Positions 15,265 through 23,367 of a stretch of 30,047 nt of DNA are shown piece after piece (within the stretch, counting starts at the first letter, position 1; each line of letters begins with the position of its first letter). Made by a program: the position numbers and the translations under genes. The notes below the pieces were generated by a model, which was not told where the DNA came from, searched no databases, and saw nothing but the letters and a program-made list of their open reading frames with translations. Source of the stretch: an uncultured Bacilli bacterium (lineage in GTDB: Bacteria; Bacillota_I; Bacilli_A; RF39; UBA660); assembly GCA_934101795.1 (NCBI GenBank), contig CAKORY010000013.1, positions 1-30,047 on the forward strand. Direction: 5' to 3'.

Positions 15265-16792
15265 AGAAAAACTAGGATTACATCCAGTCATGATGCTTCT
15301 TGTTTTAAGTTTTATAACTATTATAGCTAGTGGTATACTTAGATTATTTAATGTTCAAGCAACATTTAATAAAATATCAAGCGTTACTGGTGATTTTCAA
15401 GTTACAACAGAAGCAATTAATTCTCTATTTAGTCTAAGAGGACTTAAATATATATTTACAAGTACAGTTAGCAATTTTGCTAATTTTGCAGTACTTACTC
15501 ATTTAATTATTATATTACTAGGTATAGGTATAATGGTTAAAAGTGGATTCTTAAAAACAATTATTACATTAATGACTAAAAAAGCAAAGAAAACAACTGT
15601 TACCTTTGTGCTTGTACTTGTATCAATACTAGCAAGTCTAGTAGGTGATTTATCTTATATTATACTAGTACCACTCGGAGCATTATTATTTCTATACGGT
15701 AAAAGAAATCCAATGATTGGAATAATAACAACATTTGCAGCCCTTACATGTGGTAGTGCCTTAAGTTTATTCATAACAAGCTATGACTCTAGTTTAATAA
15801 GTATGACACTTGATAATGTTCATATTATAAATGCAAACTATACAATATCTAGCTGGGGCTTTATATTTGCCATGATAATGTTAATAATAATACTTGCATT
15901 TGTTATAACAAATATAACAGAAAACTATATAGCAAAGAAAATGCCAAAATATGAATTTTTAGAAGAAGATATTGAAGAAGAATTAGTGCTTACTAGAAAA
16001 CAAATGAGAGGTTTATTATTCTCTTTAGGCGCAGGCTTTATATATTTACTAATCTTTATATATAATATTATACCTGGTTTACCATTCTCAGGTAATTTGC
16101 TAGATTATAGTCAAAGTTTATATATTGATAAATTATTTAGTTATAATTCATTCTTTAGTAATGGCTTTGTCTTTGTAGTAGCAGTATTCTTTGTAATACT
16201 TGGTTTATTTTATGGAATTGGAGCTAGAACAATAAATAATAATAAAGAATTTATTGATGGACTAGGCCATTCACTTAATGGCATTGGTAAAGTACTAGTT
16301 ATGATATTTGCAGCATCAACATTTATAAACATATTTAAACAATCAAATATAGGTAATGTTGTAGCTGGAGCTTTAACTAATGTAATGCAAAATAGTGATT
16401 TCGCGGGTTTACCATTGCTACTAATGTTATTTGTATTTTCATGTATAATAACACTTGTACAACCCACAGTATTATTTAGTTATGATATAGTATCTGGTGT
16501 AATTATAAAACTTATGAATGCCGGTATATCACCAGAATTTACTGAGCTTGTCTTTAGACTTGGAAGTAGTGTAACACTTGGACTTACACCAGTATTTGCC
16601 TATTTTGTAGTATATTTAGCATATTTAGAAAATTATAATCAAAGTAATAAACCAATTACTTTGAAAGAAGCTATTAAGTATCAACTTCCATATGCTGGAG
16701 TAACATTTGCTCTATACCTAGCATTTATTATTGTTTGGTATATAGTTAAATTTCCAATAGGAATTGGTACATTTGTAGGATTGGGGGCATAA
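15245..16792 (+). CDS. AbgT family transporter
   Basis: A 515-aa integral membrane protein of the AbgT family (AbgT imports p-aminobenzoyl-glutamate; MtrF-type members export antimetabolites such as sulfonamides). Features fitting the family are the HPVMMLLVLSFITII first helix, the long loop after it, the LLGIGIMVKSGFLKTII helix (form GxGxxxxSGL), repeated helical hairpins, the VGDLSYIILVPLGALLF block, and about eleven hydrophobic segments. The start is ATG 15245 with AAAGGTG upstream. Its position inside the parAB-DUF951-ychF cluster is unusual but may be common in this lineage. Substrate cannot be read from the sequence. Confidence 0.8.
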   Translation: MKKLRTKEKLGLHPVMMLLVLSFITIIASGILRLFNVQATFNKISSVTGDFQVTTEAINSLFSLRGLKYIFTSTVSNFANFAVLTHLIIILLGIGIMVKSGFLKTIITLMTKKAKKTTVTFVLVLVSILASLVGDLSYIILVPLGALLFLYGKRNPMIGIITTFAALTCGSALSLFITSYDSSLISMTLDNVHIINANYTISSWGFIFAMIMLIIILAFVITNITENYIAKKMPKYEFLEEDIEEELVLTRKQMRGLLFSLGAGFIYLLIFIYNIIPGLPFSGNLLDYSQSLYIDKLFSYNSFFSNGFVFVVAVFFVILGLFYGIGARTINNNKEFIDGLGHSLNGIGKVLVMIFAASTFINIFKQSNIGNVVAGALTNVMQNSDFAGLPLLLMLFVFSCIITLVQPTVLFSYDIVSGVIIKLMNAGISPEFTELVFRLGSSVTLGLTPVFAYFVVYLAYLENYNQSNKPITLKEAIKYQLPYAGVTFALYLAFIIVWYIVKFPIGIGTFVGLGA

Positions 16793-16795
16793 ATT

Positions 16796-17896
16796 ATGGG
16801 ATTAAAAGCAGGAATAGTAGGTTTACCAAATGTCGGAAAATCAACATTATTTAATGCAATAACAAAACAAAATATTTTAGCAGCAAATTATCCATTTGCC
16901 ACAATAGAACCAAATGTAGGAATAGTATTTGTACCTGATAAAAGAGTAGATTATTTAGCAGATTTATACAAACCTAAAAGTATCGTACCAACTACATTTG
17001 AGTTTACTGATATAGCTGGTTTAGTAGCTGGAGCATCAAAAGGTGAAGGTCTTGGTAATAAATTTTTATCACATATCAGAGAATGTGATGCCATAGTTGA
17101 AGTCGTAAGATGCTTTAGTGACCCGAATGTAACACATGTAACTGGTAAAGTTGACCCTATCGGGGATATCGAAGTAATAAATATAGAGTTAGTACTTGCT
17201 GACTTAGAAGTAATAAATAATAGAATAGAAAAAATAGAAAAGAAAGCTGTTACCACTAAAGATAAAGAAGCACTAGCAGAAGTAAATGTTTTAAAGAAAT
17301 GTAAAACAGCGCTAGAAGCTAATACACCACTAAGAAGAATATCATTTGATAAAGATGAAAGAAAAATACTAAAGAATTTTAGTTTCTTAACAATAAAACC
17401 AATTATTTATGTTGCTAATGTTAATGAAGATGATGTAGCAGTTGGTGATAATGAATATTCAAAAATGGTTAAGAATTATGCCGAAAGTGAAGGTTCTGGA
17501 GTTATAGTTATGTGTTCTAAATTAGAAGCAGACTTAGCTGGACTTGAAGATGAAGAAAAGAATTTATTTTTACAAGAAGTTGGTATAAAAAATAGTGGTC
17601 TTGATAAACTAATTTTTGCCACATATAATTTACTAGGCCTTGCCACTTTCTTTACCGCAGGTTCTGATGAAGTAAGAGCATGGACCTTCAAAGTTGGCAT
17701 GAAAGCACCAGAATGTGCTGGAATTATCCACAGCGATTTTGAACGTGGATTTATAAGAGCAGAAGTAATGAGTTTTTCAGACTTAGAAGCTTGTGGGGAT
17801 GAAAAGCTTGTTAAAGAAGCTGGAAAACTTAGAGTTGAAGGTAAAGAATATGAAATGCAAGATGGAGATATTTGTTATTTTCGATTCAATGTTTAG
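16796..17896 (+). CDS. ychF: Obg-like ATPase YchF
   Basis: A ribosome-associated P-loop protein that prefers ATP over GTP and affects translation and oxidative stress response. It has 366 aa. G1 is GLPNVGKST (residues 8-16), the switch I region NYPFATIEPN, G3 DIAGLVAGA, the NVNEDD segment replacing the canonical NKxD, a coiled-coil insertion at about residues 130-175, and the C-terminal TGS domain (TFFTAGSDEVRAWT...MQDGDICYFRFNV). It starts four bases after the transporter stop. Everything is as expected for the family. Confidence 0.97.
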   Translation: MGLKAGIVGLPNVGKSTLFNAITKQNILAANYPFATIEPNVGIVFVPDKRVDYLADLYKPKSIVPTTFEFTDIAGLVAGASKGEGLGNKFLSHIRECDAIVEVVRCFSDPNVTHVTGKVDPIGDIEVINIELVLADLEVINNRIEKIEKKAVTTKDKEALAEVNVLKKCKTALEANTPLRRISFDKDERKILKNFSFLTIKPIIYVANVNEDDVAVGDNEYSKMVKNYAESEGSGVIVMCSKLEADLAGLEDEEKNLFLQEVGIKNSGLDKLIFATYNLLGLATFFTAGSDEVRAWTFKVGMKAPECAGIIHSDFERGFIRAEVMSFSDLEACGDEKLVKEAGKLRVEGKEYEMQDGDICYFRFNV

Positions 17897-17913
17897 AAAA
17901 GGAGGAATGAGAA

Positions 17914-18561
17914 ATGGAAGATAATAAGTTAATAAGTAAATCATTCTTATGGATGTGTATTGGACTTTTAGTAACATTTGTTACAGGATTTGGTGTAGCT
18001 AGTAATGAAAGAATGTTAGAAAACATATTTAATGGAAGTTCATTTTGGTTGTTTGTAGTTCTAGAATTTGTTTTAGTAATAGTACTTTCATGGAGATGTA
18101 TGAAGATGAGCCCAGTAGCAGCCAAGATATGTTTTATACTATATGCTTTTGTAAGTGGTCTAACATTTTCAAGTATCTTTGTAGTATATGACATAGCAAG
18201 TATAATGATGGTATTCTTAGTAAGTAGTGTTATATTTGGTGTTATGGCTTTCATTGGCTATAAAACAAATGTAGACTTAACAAAGCTAGGATTTTACTTA
18301 ATGATGGGCTTAATAGCAGTTATCATTGTATCAGTTATCAACATTTTTATTGGTAGCAATGGTCTTGAAATTGCCCTAAGTATTATCTGTGTACTTTTAT
18401 TTATAGGTATTACAGCATTTGATGTTCAAAAGATTAAATCCCTTGAAGGAAGTGGACTTCCAGAAGACAACCTAGCTATTTATGGTGCCTTAGAATTATA
18501 CTTAGATTTCATTAATATTTTTATTGACTTAATAAGAATTATTGGTGAAAACAAAGATTAG
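17914..18561 (+). CDS. Bax inhibitor-1/YccA family membrane protein
   Basis: A 215-aa protein with seven hydrophobic segments. The LYAFVSGLTFSSIF segment corresponds to the family YxxxxGxxLSxIf motif, and AFDVQKIK near residue 165-173 to the late TxxDxQxI motif. Members act as pH-sensitive Ca2+ leak channels (YetJ/BsYetJ) or interact with FtsH (YccA). The ribosome binding site is AAAGGAGGAATGAGAA before ATG 17914. It follows ychF by 17 bases. FtsH is elsewhere in this window, but no direct link is shown. Confidence 0.85.
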   Translation: MEDNKLISKSFLWMCIGLLVTFVTGFGVASNERMLENIFNGSSFWLFVVLEFVLVIVLSWRCMKMSPVAAKICFILYAFVSGLTFSSIFVVYDIASIMMVFLVSSVIFGVMAFIGYKTNVDLTKLGFYLMMGLIAVIIVSVINIFIGSNGLEIALSIICVLLFIGITAFDVQKIKSLEGSGLPEDNLAIYGALELYLDFINIFIDLIRIIGENKD

Positions 18562-18570
18562 GTTGGTAAT

Positions 18571-19245
18571 ATGGATACAAGTTTAAAAAGAATTATAGCT
18601 TTTGTAATAGATATAGTTATTATTTCATTAATATTTAAAGCAGTTAGTGTTTTACCAATTGACCCATATAAAGAAAAATACAATGAAACATACAAAAAAT
18701 ATACTGAAGTAATCGGTGATAACAAAGAAGTTAGCGATGAAAATAAAGATGAAATAATAGAGCTTAATTATGAAGTATATAAATATAGAACATATAGCAC
18801 TATTATTTCTGCATCAATATTTGTTCTTTACTTCGGAGTATTACAATATGCTTTAAAAGGTCAAACTGTTGGTAAGAAGGTAATGAAGTTAAAAGTAGTA
18901 AGCAATAGTGACAAAGATGTAAACTTTTGGAAATATATTCTTAGAATAATAGTTTTAAATAACATTTGGTTATCTTTACTTAATACTGGAGCTGTTTACA
19001 TCTTTAAAGGGGTTAACTTCTATTATGTAACATATGTAATAAGTATGTTAAGTTCTTTAATATATATGATGAACTTAATAATGATTATGTTTAGAAAAGA
19101 TAATCGCGGACTTCATGACTTTGTAGCAGGTACTAAAGTGGTGGAAACAAATGTAACCAACGTAGAAATAGAACCGGTAGAAAAAGTTAAGAAAGAAACA
19201 ATTAAAGAAAAAGCTGAAAAGAAAGCAAAGAAAAGTAAAAAATAA
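18571..19245 (+). CDS. RDD family membrane protein
   Basis: A 224-aa protein. The N-terminus SLKRIIAFVIDIVIISLIF is the RDD start (R...D), followed by a charged loop. Then come GQTVGKKVMKLKVV (the family GKxxxGLRVV-like block), FWKYILRIIVLNN, and DNRGLHDFVAGTKVV with the second conserved Asp. It has three or four membrane helices and a Lys/Glu-rich cytoplasmic tail. RDD proteins are poorly characterised; some are linked to Na+ or compatible-solute transport. It is the last gene of the probable parA-to-RDD operon. Confidence 0.85.
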   Translation: MDTSLKRIIAFVIDIVIISLIFKAVSVLPIDPYKEKYNETYKKYTEVIGDNKEVSDENKDEIIELNYEVYKYRTYSTIISASIFVLYFGVLQYALKGQTVGKKVMKLKVVSNSDKDVNFWKYILRIIVLNNIWLSLLNTGAVYIFKGVNFYYVTYVISMLSSLIYMMNLIMIMFRKDNRGLHDFVAGTKVVETNVTNVEIEPVEKVKKETIKEKAEKKAKKSKK

Positions 19246-19274
19246 ACTTATGGTCAAAAACTATAAGTTTTTTT
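19244..19274 (+). terminator. Intrinsic terminator ending the parAB operon
   Basis: AAACTTAT (19244-19251) pairs with ATAAGTTT around an A-rich loop and is followed by seven T's. It begins on the last bases of the RDD stop codon. Confidence 0.8.
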
Positions 19275-19305
19275 ATTAACTTATAAACTAAAATTTAGTA
19301 TGATG

Positions 19306-19334
19306 TTTACATGTAATTTGGGTATATATATTAT
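19306..19334 (+). promoter_or_regulatory. Promoter of the 68-aa gene
   Basis: TTTACA (19306-19311), a 17-base spacer and TATTAT (19329-19334) lie 46 bases before the GTG start. Confidence 0.45.
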
Positions 19335-19380
19335 ATAGACTATCTATTTTCTAACAGGTACAGAGAAGGGAGGCTTACAA

Positions 19381-19587
19381 GTGAATTATAGTAAGTTAAA
19401 GAATTTATCATTTAATGAAATAGATAGTTTACTAGATTATATTACAAATGGTGAAGAAGAATTAGTTGAAGTTATCTTCAAGAAAAAAAGTATTCTAATT
19501 AAAACAAACCATAACATGTATTATTGTGAAGAACTAGAAAATGATAGTAATGGTCGTTATGGCTATGGTGAAATTTGGAATATTTAA
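19381..19587 (+). CDS. Small hypothetical protein, 68 aa
   Basis: I do not recognise this protein. The GTG start is supported by GGGAGG ten bases upstream and by a plausible promoter. It is acidic, with no membrane segment, and its C-terminal half has several aromatic residues (YGYGEIW). An adjacent AAGGAGG follows its stop, so a second small reading frame may be co-translated. Confidence 0.5.
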   Translation: MNYSKLKNLSFNEIDSLLDYITNGEEELVEVIFKKKSILIKTNHNMYYCEELENDSNGRYGYGEIWNI

Positions 19588-19600
19588 AGGAGGATAATTT

Positions 19601-19723
19601 TTGAATGCAATTAAAGATAAAGCTTTTAAGCATTTATTCACACATGTAGAAATAACAACAGAGATTTATATAATCTCTGCTAAATTTAAATGTTTTTTCA
19701 AAAGTTTTAATACAAAAAGCTAG
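19601..19723 (+). CDS. Possible small ORF, 40 aa
   Basis: An AAGGAGG site lies eight bases before TTG 19601, which opens 40 codons beginning MNAIKDKAFKHLFTHVEITT. The signal for translation is good but the frame crosses a perfect 8-base hairpin, CAGAGATT/AATCTCTG (19659-19679). It could be a small gene, the head of a truncated one, or chance. The hairpin may end transcription of the preceding gene, though its T-run is about 12 bases away. Confidence 0.3.
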   Translation: MNAIKDKAFKHLFTHVEITTEIYIISAKFKCFFKSFNTKS

Positions 19724-19770
19724 TATTTTAAAAATTAGTATGATATAATCTAATTGTTCCCAAAAGAAAT

Positions 19771-19844
19771 AGGGGCATGGTATAATGGTAGCATAGGAGT
19801 CTCCAAAACTTTTGATGGGAGTTCGATTCTCTCTGCCCCTGCCA
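19771..19844 (+). tRNA. tRNA-Trp (anticodon CCA)
   Basis: AGGGGCA (19771-19777) pairs with TGCCCCT (19834-19840); the discriminator is G and CCA is encoded (19842-19844). The anticodon stem GGAGT/ACTTT flanks the 7-base loop CTCCAAA with anticodon CCA at 19803-19805, and the T loop is TTCGATT. It closely resembles the Bacillus tRNA-Trp. A TATAAT at 19744-19749 sits 21 bases upstream with a poor -35. CCA reads UGG only, which agrees with TGA as a stop. It marks the left border of the accessory region. Confidence 0.95.
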
Positions 19845-19888
19845 TTGTTGGAAATAATCCAAAAAATTGGATTTAAACTATATAAAAG

Positions 19889-19920
19889 CACGGAAAACGA
19901 ATAATTTATCCGTGTTTTAA
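19889..19920 (+). terminator. Terminator downstream of tRNA-Trp
   Basis: CACGGA (19889-19894) and TCCGTG (19909-19914) enclose a 14-base loop and are followed by TTTTAATTT. A second small hairpin, AATCCA/TGGATT, lies at about 19856-19873. Confidence 0.6.
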
Positions 19921-19944
19921 TTTGCCATAAAATTGGAGGAAATT

Positions 19945-20238
19945 ATGGTAAAAGATTATATAGAGTTAAAAAGAAATGAGAAATTTGAAAATAAAATAAT
20001 GATAACTTGTGATTTTCATAATGCAAAGTATGAATTCGAGCAAGGAAAGATTATCAATTTAGATAAAGTTAATGTTAGTTTTATAGAGCCTCATAGATTT
20101 CATATTAAATTAAATGGTAAGAAAATAATAGTATTATATTTTGATGAGAATAATATGTTTTTATATAATAGAGAAATGCCTATAAAGATGAAAGAACTTG
20201 ATTTGATATTAACTGCTATGAAAGATGGTGTAGCATAA
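19945..20238 (+). CDS. Uncharacterised 97-aa protein, first gene of the element
   Basis: I do not recognise it. It is a soluble, strand-rich protein with many Lys, Glu and Phe residues. I chose ATG 19945, five bases after GGAGG; a TTG at 19933 would include that site. Its TAA overlaps the next ATG (TAATG at 20236-20240), so the pair is translationally coupled and it may be an accessory or control protein for the downstream HxH protein. Confidence 0.55.
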   Translation: MVKDYIELKRNEKFENKIMITCDFHNAKYEFEQGKIINLDKVNVSFIEPHRFHIKLNGKKIIVLYFDENNMFLYNREMPIKMKELDLILTAMKDGVA

Positions 20239-21056
20239 TGTCAAAGAGTAAGTTAGGTATTTCTAGTTTTGATTTGAATATGAGATTTAAAGATAAAGAT
20301 GAGGCAATAAAATATGCTAAAAGATTAAAAGAGTTTATTAGATATACTTGTAAGAAGAAAGCAAATAAAGGCTGGTCGGCTGAAGCAATGATTTGTGTTA
20401 GTAGTAATAAGGGTAATAGCACAATAGTATATTATGAACATAATGGCAAAGTTGGTAGACCTAGTAAGGTTATAGATAAATATTATAGTGTTAATGAAGA
20501 TATAAAAGTTAAATGGCATTTACATATTTTATTAGTATCAAAGCCTATGTATTCTTTTAGAGAAGAACTAAAAAAATATATTGATAAGAATTGGAATGAA
20601 TTAAAAATAGAAAAAGAGCCTTTTGACTATGGGAAAATAAAAGATAAAAGCAAAATATATAAGAAAGGTACAAATATAAATAAAGCTGAATACTTTATAG
20701 ACCAAGCAGATGAAATGTTATTTTGTAATTATAATTATACGGGCGAAGAAAGAATTCCAAAAGGTTATAGTCTAAAAGATTTATATAAGGCATATATGAA
20801 AGCAAGAACAGCATTAAAATATTGTAGAACTATTGGAACTAAAAAGAGATTAGAACTTGAAGATAACTATTATAAGATTAAAAACTTTTATTGGGATTTA
20901 TCAAAAGACCAAGATAAAAAAGTTGTTGATAAGTTTATGAAACAAGTTCAATTAAATAAGATAGCCAGTAATTATGAAAGAATAAAAAATAATAAAGTAC
21001 AGGAAAATGAAAGCTTAAAAAGAAGATTTTGCGAAGAAGATAAAGGGTTTTGGTAA
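20238..21056 (+). CDS. Putative HUH-type replication or mobilisation protein
   Basis: A 272-aa basic protein. Residues 92-101 read KWHLHILLVS: a His-x-His between hydrophobic residues, as in motif 2 of rolling-circle Rep proteins and relaxases (HUH endonucleases, for example PHFHVLL in pUB110-type Reps). A Tyr in KAEYFIDQAD (Tyr152) lies where the nicking Tyr could be, but the usual YxxK is not seen. The C-terminal third is Lys-rich and helical. It is the only candidate initiator in the element and is followed by an AT-rich region with repeated AATCGGTAAATAA. If the motif is real, it would nick an origin near the repeats. A different DNA-binding role is possible. Confidence 0.4.
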   Translation: MSKSKLGISSFDLNMRFKDKDEAIKYAKRLKEFIRYTCKKKANKGWSAEAMICVSSNKGNSTIVYYEHNGKVGRPSKVIDKYYSVNEDIKVKWHLHILLVSKPMYSFREELKKYIDKNWNELKIEKEPFDYGKIKDKSKIYKKGTNINKAEYFIDQADEMLFCNYNYTGEERIPKGYSLKDLYKAYMKARTALKYCRTIGTKKRLELEDNYYKIKNFYWDLSKDQDKKVVDKFMKQVQLNKIASNYERIKNNKVQENESLKRRFCEEDKGFW

Positions 21057-21157
21057 TATGAATATTAAATATAGACTATCATATAATAAACATCAATAAT
21101 AAAAAGACAATAATATTTATAATAGAATATATAATAATCATCTTAAAAAAATAGTTT

Positions 21158-21250
21158 AATCGGTAAATAAAAGAGATAATATATTTAGAGTATTATTATA
21201 TAGTTTGAATAAGTAAAGGTTGAAATATAGTGATTAAATCGGTAAATAAA
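21158..21250 (+). repeat. Direct repeats AATCGGTAAATAAA
   Basis: AATCGGTAAATAAA occurs at 21158-21171 and 21237-21250, 79 bases apart, in the AT-rich gap 21057-21250 after the HxH gene. A third copy of the first 13 bases is inverted at 29832-29844. The core AATCGGTA also occurs at 22758-22765 and, inverted, at 29417-29424. I did not notice it in the chromosomal part. It could be a binding site for the element's initiator or repressor. Otherwise the gap holds no gene. Confidence 0.5.
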
Positions 21251-21251
21251 G

Positions 21252-21298
21252 AAAAAAGCCTATATATGATTAGTCATTAAGACCATCTATATAGGCTT
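21252..21298 (-). terminator. Intrinsic terminator of the XRE gene
   Basis: On the - strand AAGCCTATATA (21298-21288) pairs with TATATAGGCTT (21266-21256), then a T-run (complement of A's at 21257-21252). It overlaps the gene's stop codon. Confidence 0.75.
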
Positions 21299-21596
21299 CT
21301 GCTTTGGCTTTATTGATAGAAGATAGTTTATTGATTTTAGTTAAAAGTCTAAAATCATCATCAGTTATATTATTGGGTTTAATGTCATTTATAGGCATAT
21401 CATATTTAGTTCTACATAGGATATAATCTATTGATGTATTGTAATAATCTGCTAATTTAATAAGCATATCAGAACTTGGAAATACCCTACCCGTTTCATA
21501 AGAAGATATTGTTTCTTGGGTTATGTTTAAATCCATAGCAACTTTTGTTTGAAGAAGATTTTTGTTATTTCTTATTTGTTTTAAATTATTTTCCAT
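21270..21596 (-). CDS. XRE family helix-turn-helix regulator
   Basis: A 108-aa DNA-binding protein. Residues about 5-60 form the HTH_3 (Cro/C1) domain: LKQIRNNKNLLQTKVAMDLN, ITQETISSYETGRVFPS and LIKLADYYNTSIDYILCRT. The short C-terminal part is helical. Members act as phage or element repressors. It is transcribed away from the zinc-ribbon membrane protein gene across a 129-base gap, the usual place for a shared operator. The start ATG (21596-21594) has AGGAGG upstream on the - strand. It probably silences the divergent gene or the element's excision functions, which is inference. Confidence 0.9.
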   Translation of the reverse strand: MENNLKQIRNNKNLLQTKVAMDLNITQETISSYETGRVFPSSDMLIKLADYYNTSIDYILCRTKYDMPINDIKPNNITDDDFRLLTKINKLSSINKAKAEAYIDGLND

Positions 21597-21674
21597 AAGA
21601 TATCCTCCTATATATAATTTTAAGATTATTAAATTTCAATGATAGTAATATTAGTTATATTTATATAAGTGATA

Positions 21675-21703
21675 TTGTATATTTTGTGAAAATATTATAT
21701 AAT
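21675..21703 (+). promoter_or_regulatory. Promoter of the zinc-ribbon membrane protein gene
   Basis: TTGTAT (21675-21680), a 17-base spacer and TATAAT (21698-21703) lie 22 bases before ATG 21726, which has GAGGTGG upstream. Confidence 0.5.
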
Positions 21704-21725
21704 TATGTATAGTGAGGTGGCTTAA

Positions 21726-22628
21726 ATGAAAGAAAAAGTTTATTATACTTTAAATGTTAAACATTATGAGGGGTTAAATATTAAAGAAAGTGCTAATTGT
21801 TTATTAAAATTAACTAACTATGAATTACAACTATGTGATATTAAGAAAAGACCAATTAAAAATATTGCATTAAATGATATTGTTAATGTTGCTATATTAA
21901 GTGATAAAGAATTGATAGAAAAAGATAAAAGTGTTATAGCAAGAGGTATCGTTGGAGATGTTTTATTTGGTGGTATTGGTTTAATATTAGGTGGTTTGAG
22001 TGGTATAGGAAAAAAGCAAATCGAACAGAATATTGATTATTTAATAATAAATTATAAAGAAAATGGCGAAGATAAAGTTATAAATGTATATGCAAATAGT
22101 GGTATTTTAAGTAATGGTTTTATGAAAGGTTTAAATTATGCAATAGATAGTTCTAAAAAGGAAATAAAATGTCCTAAATGTGGTAATGTTGTGAACTTTG
22201 GAGATTATAAATGTTCTAAATGTGGTAATGTATTAAAAGATACAAAGAAATTAAAAGGTGTATTTGGAATAATAATTGGTATATTCATTTTTATCTTCAT
22301 TATAATTGGTATTGCTATGTCAGTAAGTGGTGGTAATAGTAAAGAAGTTAATATTATCAAAAGAGTTGCAAATGTAGAAGTGGAAGAAGCAAAAGAAATT
22401 GATAGCATTTTAGATAGTGTTGGTTTAAATGAATTTGAAGATATGAAAGCAGATAATGAAAGTTTAAATGGCTTTGAGGGAGAAGGCTCTAAAGGTTATA
22501 GAATAAAAACATCATTTAGTGATAATGTAATATTATATTTAGATAGTAATAATAAAGTTATAAGTATTAGATATGCAGATACTGATTATTATAGAAACGG
22601 ACAAGTTTTAAAAACATTTGAAAATTAA
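21726..22628 (+). CDS. Zinc-ribbon membrane protein, 300 aa
   Basis: Parts in order: residues 1-85 resemble a PH-like or DUF-type beta domain (LLKLTNYELQLCDIKKR, IALNDIVNVAI); about 85-100 is a Gly-rich hydrophobic stretch (DVLFGGIGLILGGLSGIG); a double-Cys zinc ribbon has CPKCG (C149, C152) and CSKCG (C163, C166); one membrane helix lies at about 180-200; and a 95-residue presumably extracytoplasmic domain ends the protein. Such zinc ribbon plus helix proteins are common and poorly known. It is divergent from the XRE gene and ends at a terminator, so it is a single-gene unit. Function is unknown. Confidence 0.65.
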   Translation: MKEKVYYTLNVKHYEGLNIKESANCLLKLTNYELQLCDIKKRPIKNIALNDIVNVAILSDKELIEKDKSVIARGIVGDVLFGGIGLILGGLSGIGKKQIEQNIDYLIINYKENGEDKVINVYANSGILSNGFMKGLNYAIDSSKKEIKCPKCGNVVNFGDYKCSKCGNVLKDTKKLKGVFGIIIGIFIFIFIIIGIAMSVSGGNSKEVNIIKRVANVEVEEAKEIDSILDSVGLNEFEDMKADNESLNGFEGEGSKGYRIKTSFSDNVILYLDSNNKVISIRYADTDYYRNGQVLKTFEN

Positions 22629-22630
22629 AG

Positions 22631-22656
22631 CTTAATAGGAAACTATTAGGTTTTTC
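22631..22656 (+). terminator. Intrinsic terminator
   Basis: TAATAG (22633-22638) and CTATTA (22643-22648) with a GAAA loop, closed by C-G and a wobble pair, then TTTTTCTTTT. Confidence 0.7.
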
Positions 22657-22746
22657 TTTTTAGGTTTAATTTATTAAATAATTGTTTAATTAGTCAGTTT
22701 ATGATTAAAATGATAAATAATGTTGATTTAATATTAAAGGTGAAAT

Positions 22747-22833
22747 ATGGGCGAAATAATCGGTAATATTGGTATGATTATAAGTAAAGTTAAATGTTAT
22801 AATAAGTATGGTGTTGAAATATGGGAAAATTAA
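22747..22833 (+). CDS. Possible 28-aa leader ORF before the macro-domain gene
   Basis: ATG 22747 has AAAGGTG upstream and opens 28 codons (MGEIIGNIGMIISKVKCYNK onward) ending at TAA 22831-22833, 13 bases inside the next gene. Overlap of this sort suggests translational coupling, but the ORF is short and may be chance. Confidence 0.3.
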   Translation: MGEIIGNIGMIISKVKCYNKYGVEIWEN

Positions 22834-23321
22834 ATATTGTATGTGGAAATATATTTGATTATTTAGATAATAAAGATTTAATTGTTAATAGTGCAAATCA
22901 ATATATGAGATATGGTAGTGGTGTTTGTGGAGCAATATATAAAATGGCTGATAAGGATTTATTAGAGCAATATTGTAGAGAACATTTTAAAGTTAATATG
23001 AAAGTTAATGAAATTAGATTTACCCCAGGTTTTAATATTGGTATAGACATCTTACATATTTATTGTCCTAAATACTATCAAAGCGAAGAACCTATCAATG
23101 AATTATTAGAATGTTATAACAATATCTTTATTTCGGCGAAAGAAAAAGATTATAAAAATATTGTTAGTGTGAGTATAGGTACTGGGGTACATGGTTATAA
23201 GCATAATGATATAGCGAAACAACTTATAGAAAGATTAAATATTTTAGTTAGTAAATATAATATTGATTTTACATTGGTATTACCTAATGAAGAAATAAAA
23301 GAAATATATATAAATGCCTAA
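22821..23321 (+). CDS. Macro-domain protein
   Basis: A 166-aa single-domain protein of the macro superfamily, which binds or hydrolyses ADP-ribose groups. Motif 1 reads DLIVNSANQYMRYGSGVCGA, matching [DL]IVNAAN..L..GGGVxGAI with the two Asn (23 and 26) present; the usual GGG is GSG. Motif 2 reads SVSIGTGVHGY (residues 116-126), matching SIGTGxxGxP, but the following Pro is absent. It has its own terminator. In mobile elements and phages such proteins can reverse ADP-ribosylation-based toxicity or defence. That is family knowledge, not shown here. Activity depends on residues I cannot fully check. Confidence 0.75.
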   Translation: MGKLNIVCGNIFDYLDNKDLIVNSANQYMRYGSGVCGAIYKMADKDLLEQYCREHFKVNMKVNEIRFTPGFNIGIDILHIYCPKYYQSEEPINELLECYNNIFISAKEKDYKNIVSVSIGTGVHGYKHNDIAKQLIERLNILVSKYNIDFTLVLPNEEIKEIYINA

Positions 23322-23337
23322 ACAAAAGGCATTTTTT
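23312..23337 (+). terminator. Intrinsic terminator overlapping the macro-domain stop codon
   Basis: AAATGCCT (23312-23319) pairs with AGGCATTT (23327-23334) and is followed by T's. A TATAAT at 23343-23348 directly after it may start the next gene's transcript. Confidence 0.7.
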
Positions 23338-23367
23338 AATGGTATAATATTACTTGGTGATGTAATT

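Noticed and set aside
13000..15300. parS site near parA/parB
   Set aside because: No match to TGTTTCACGTGAAACA or a close variant was seen.
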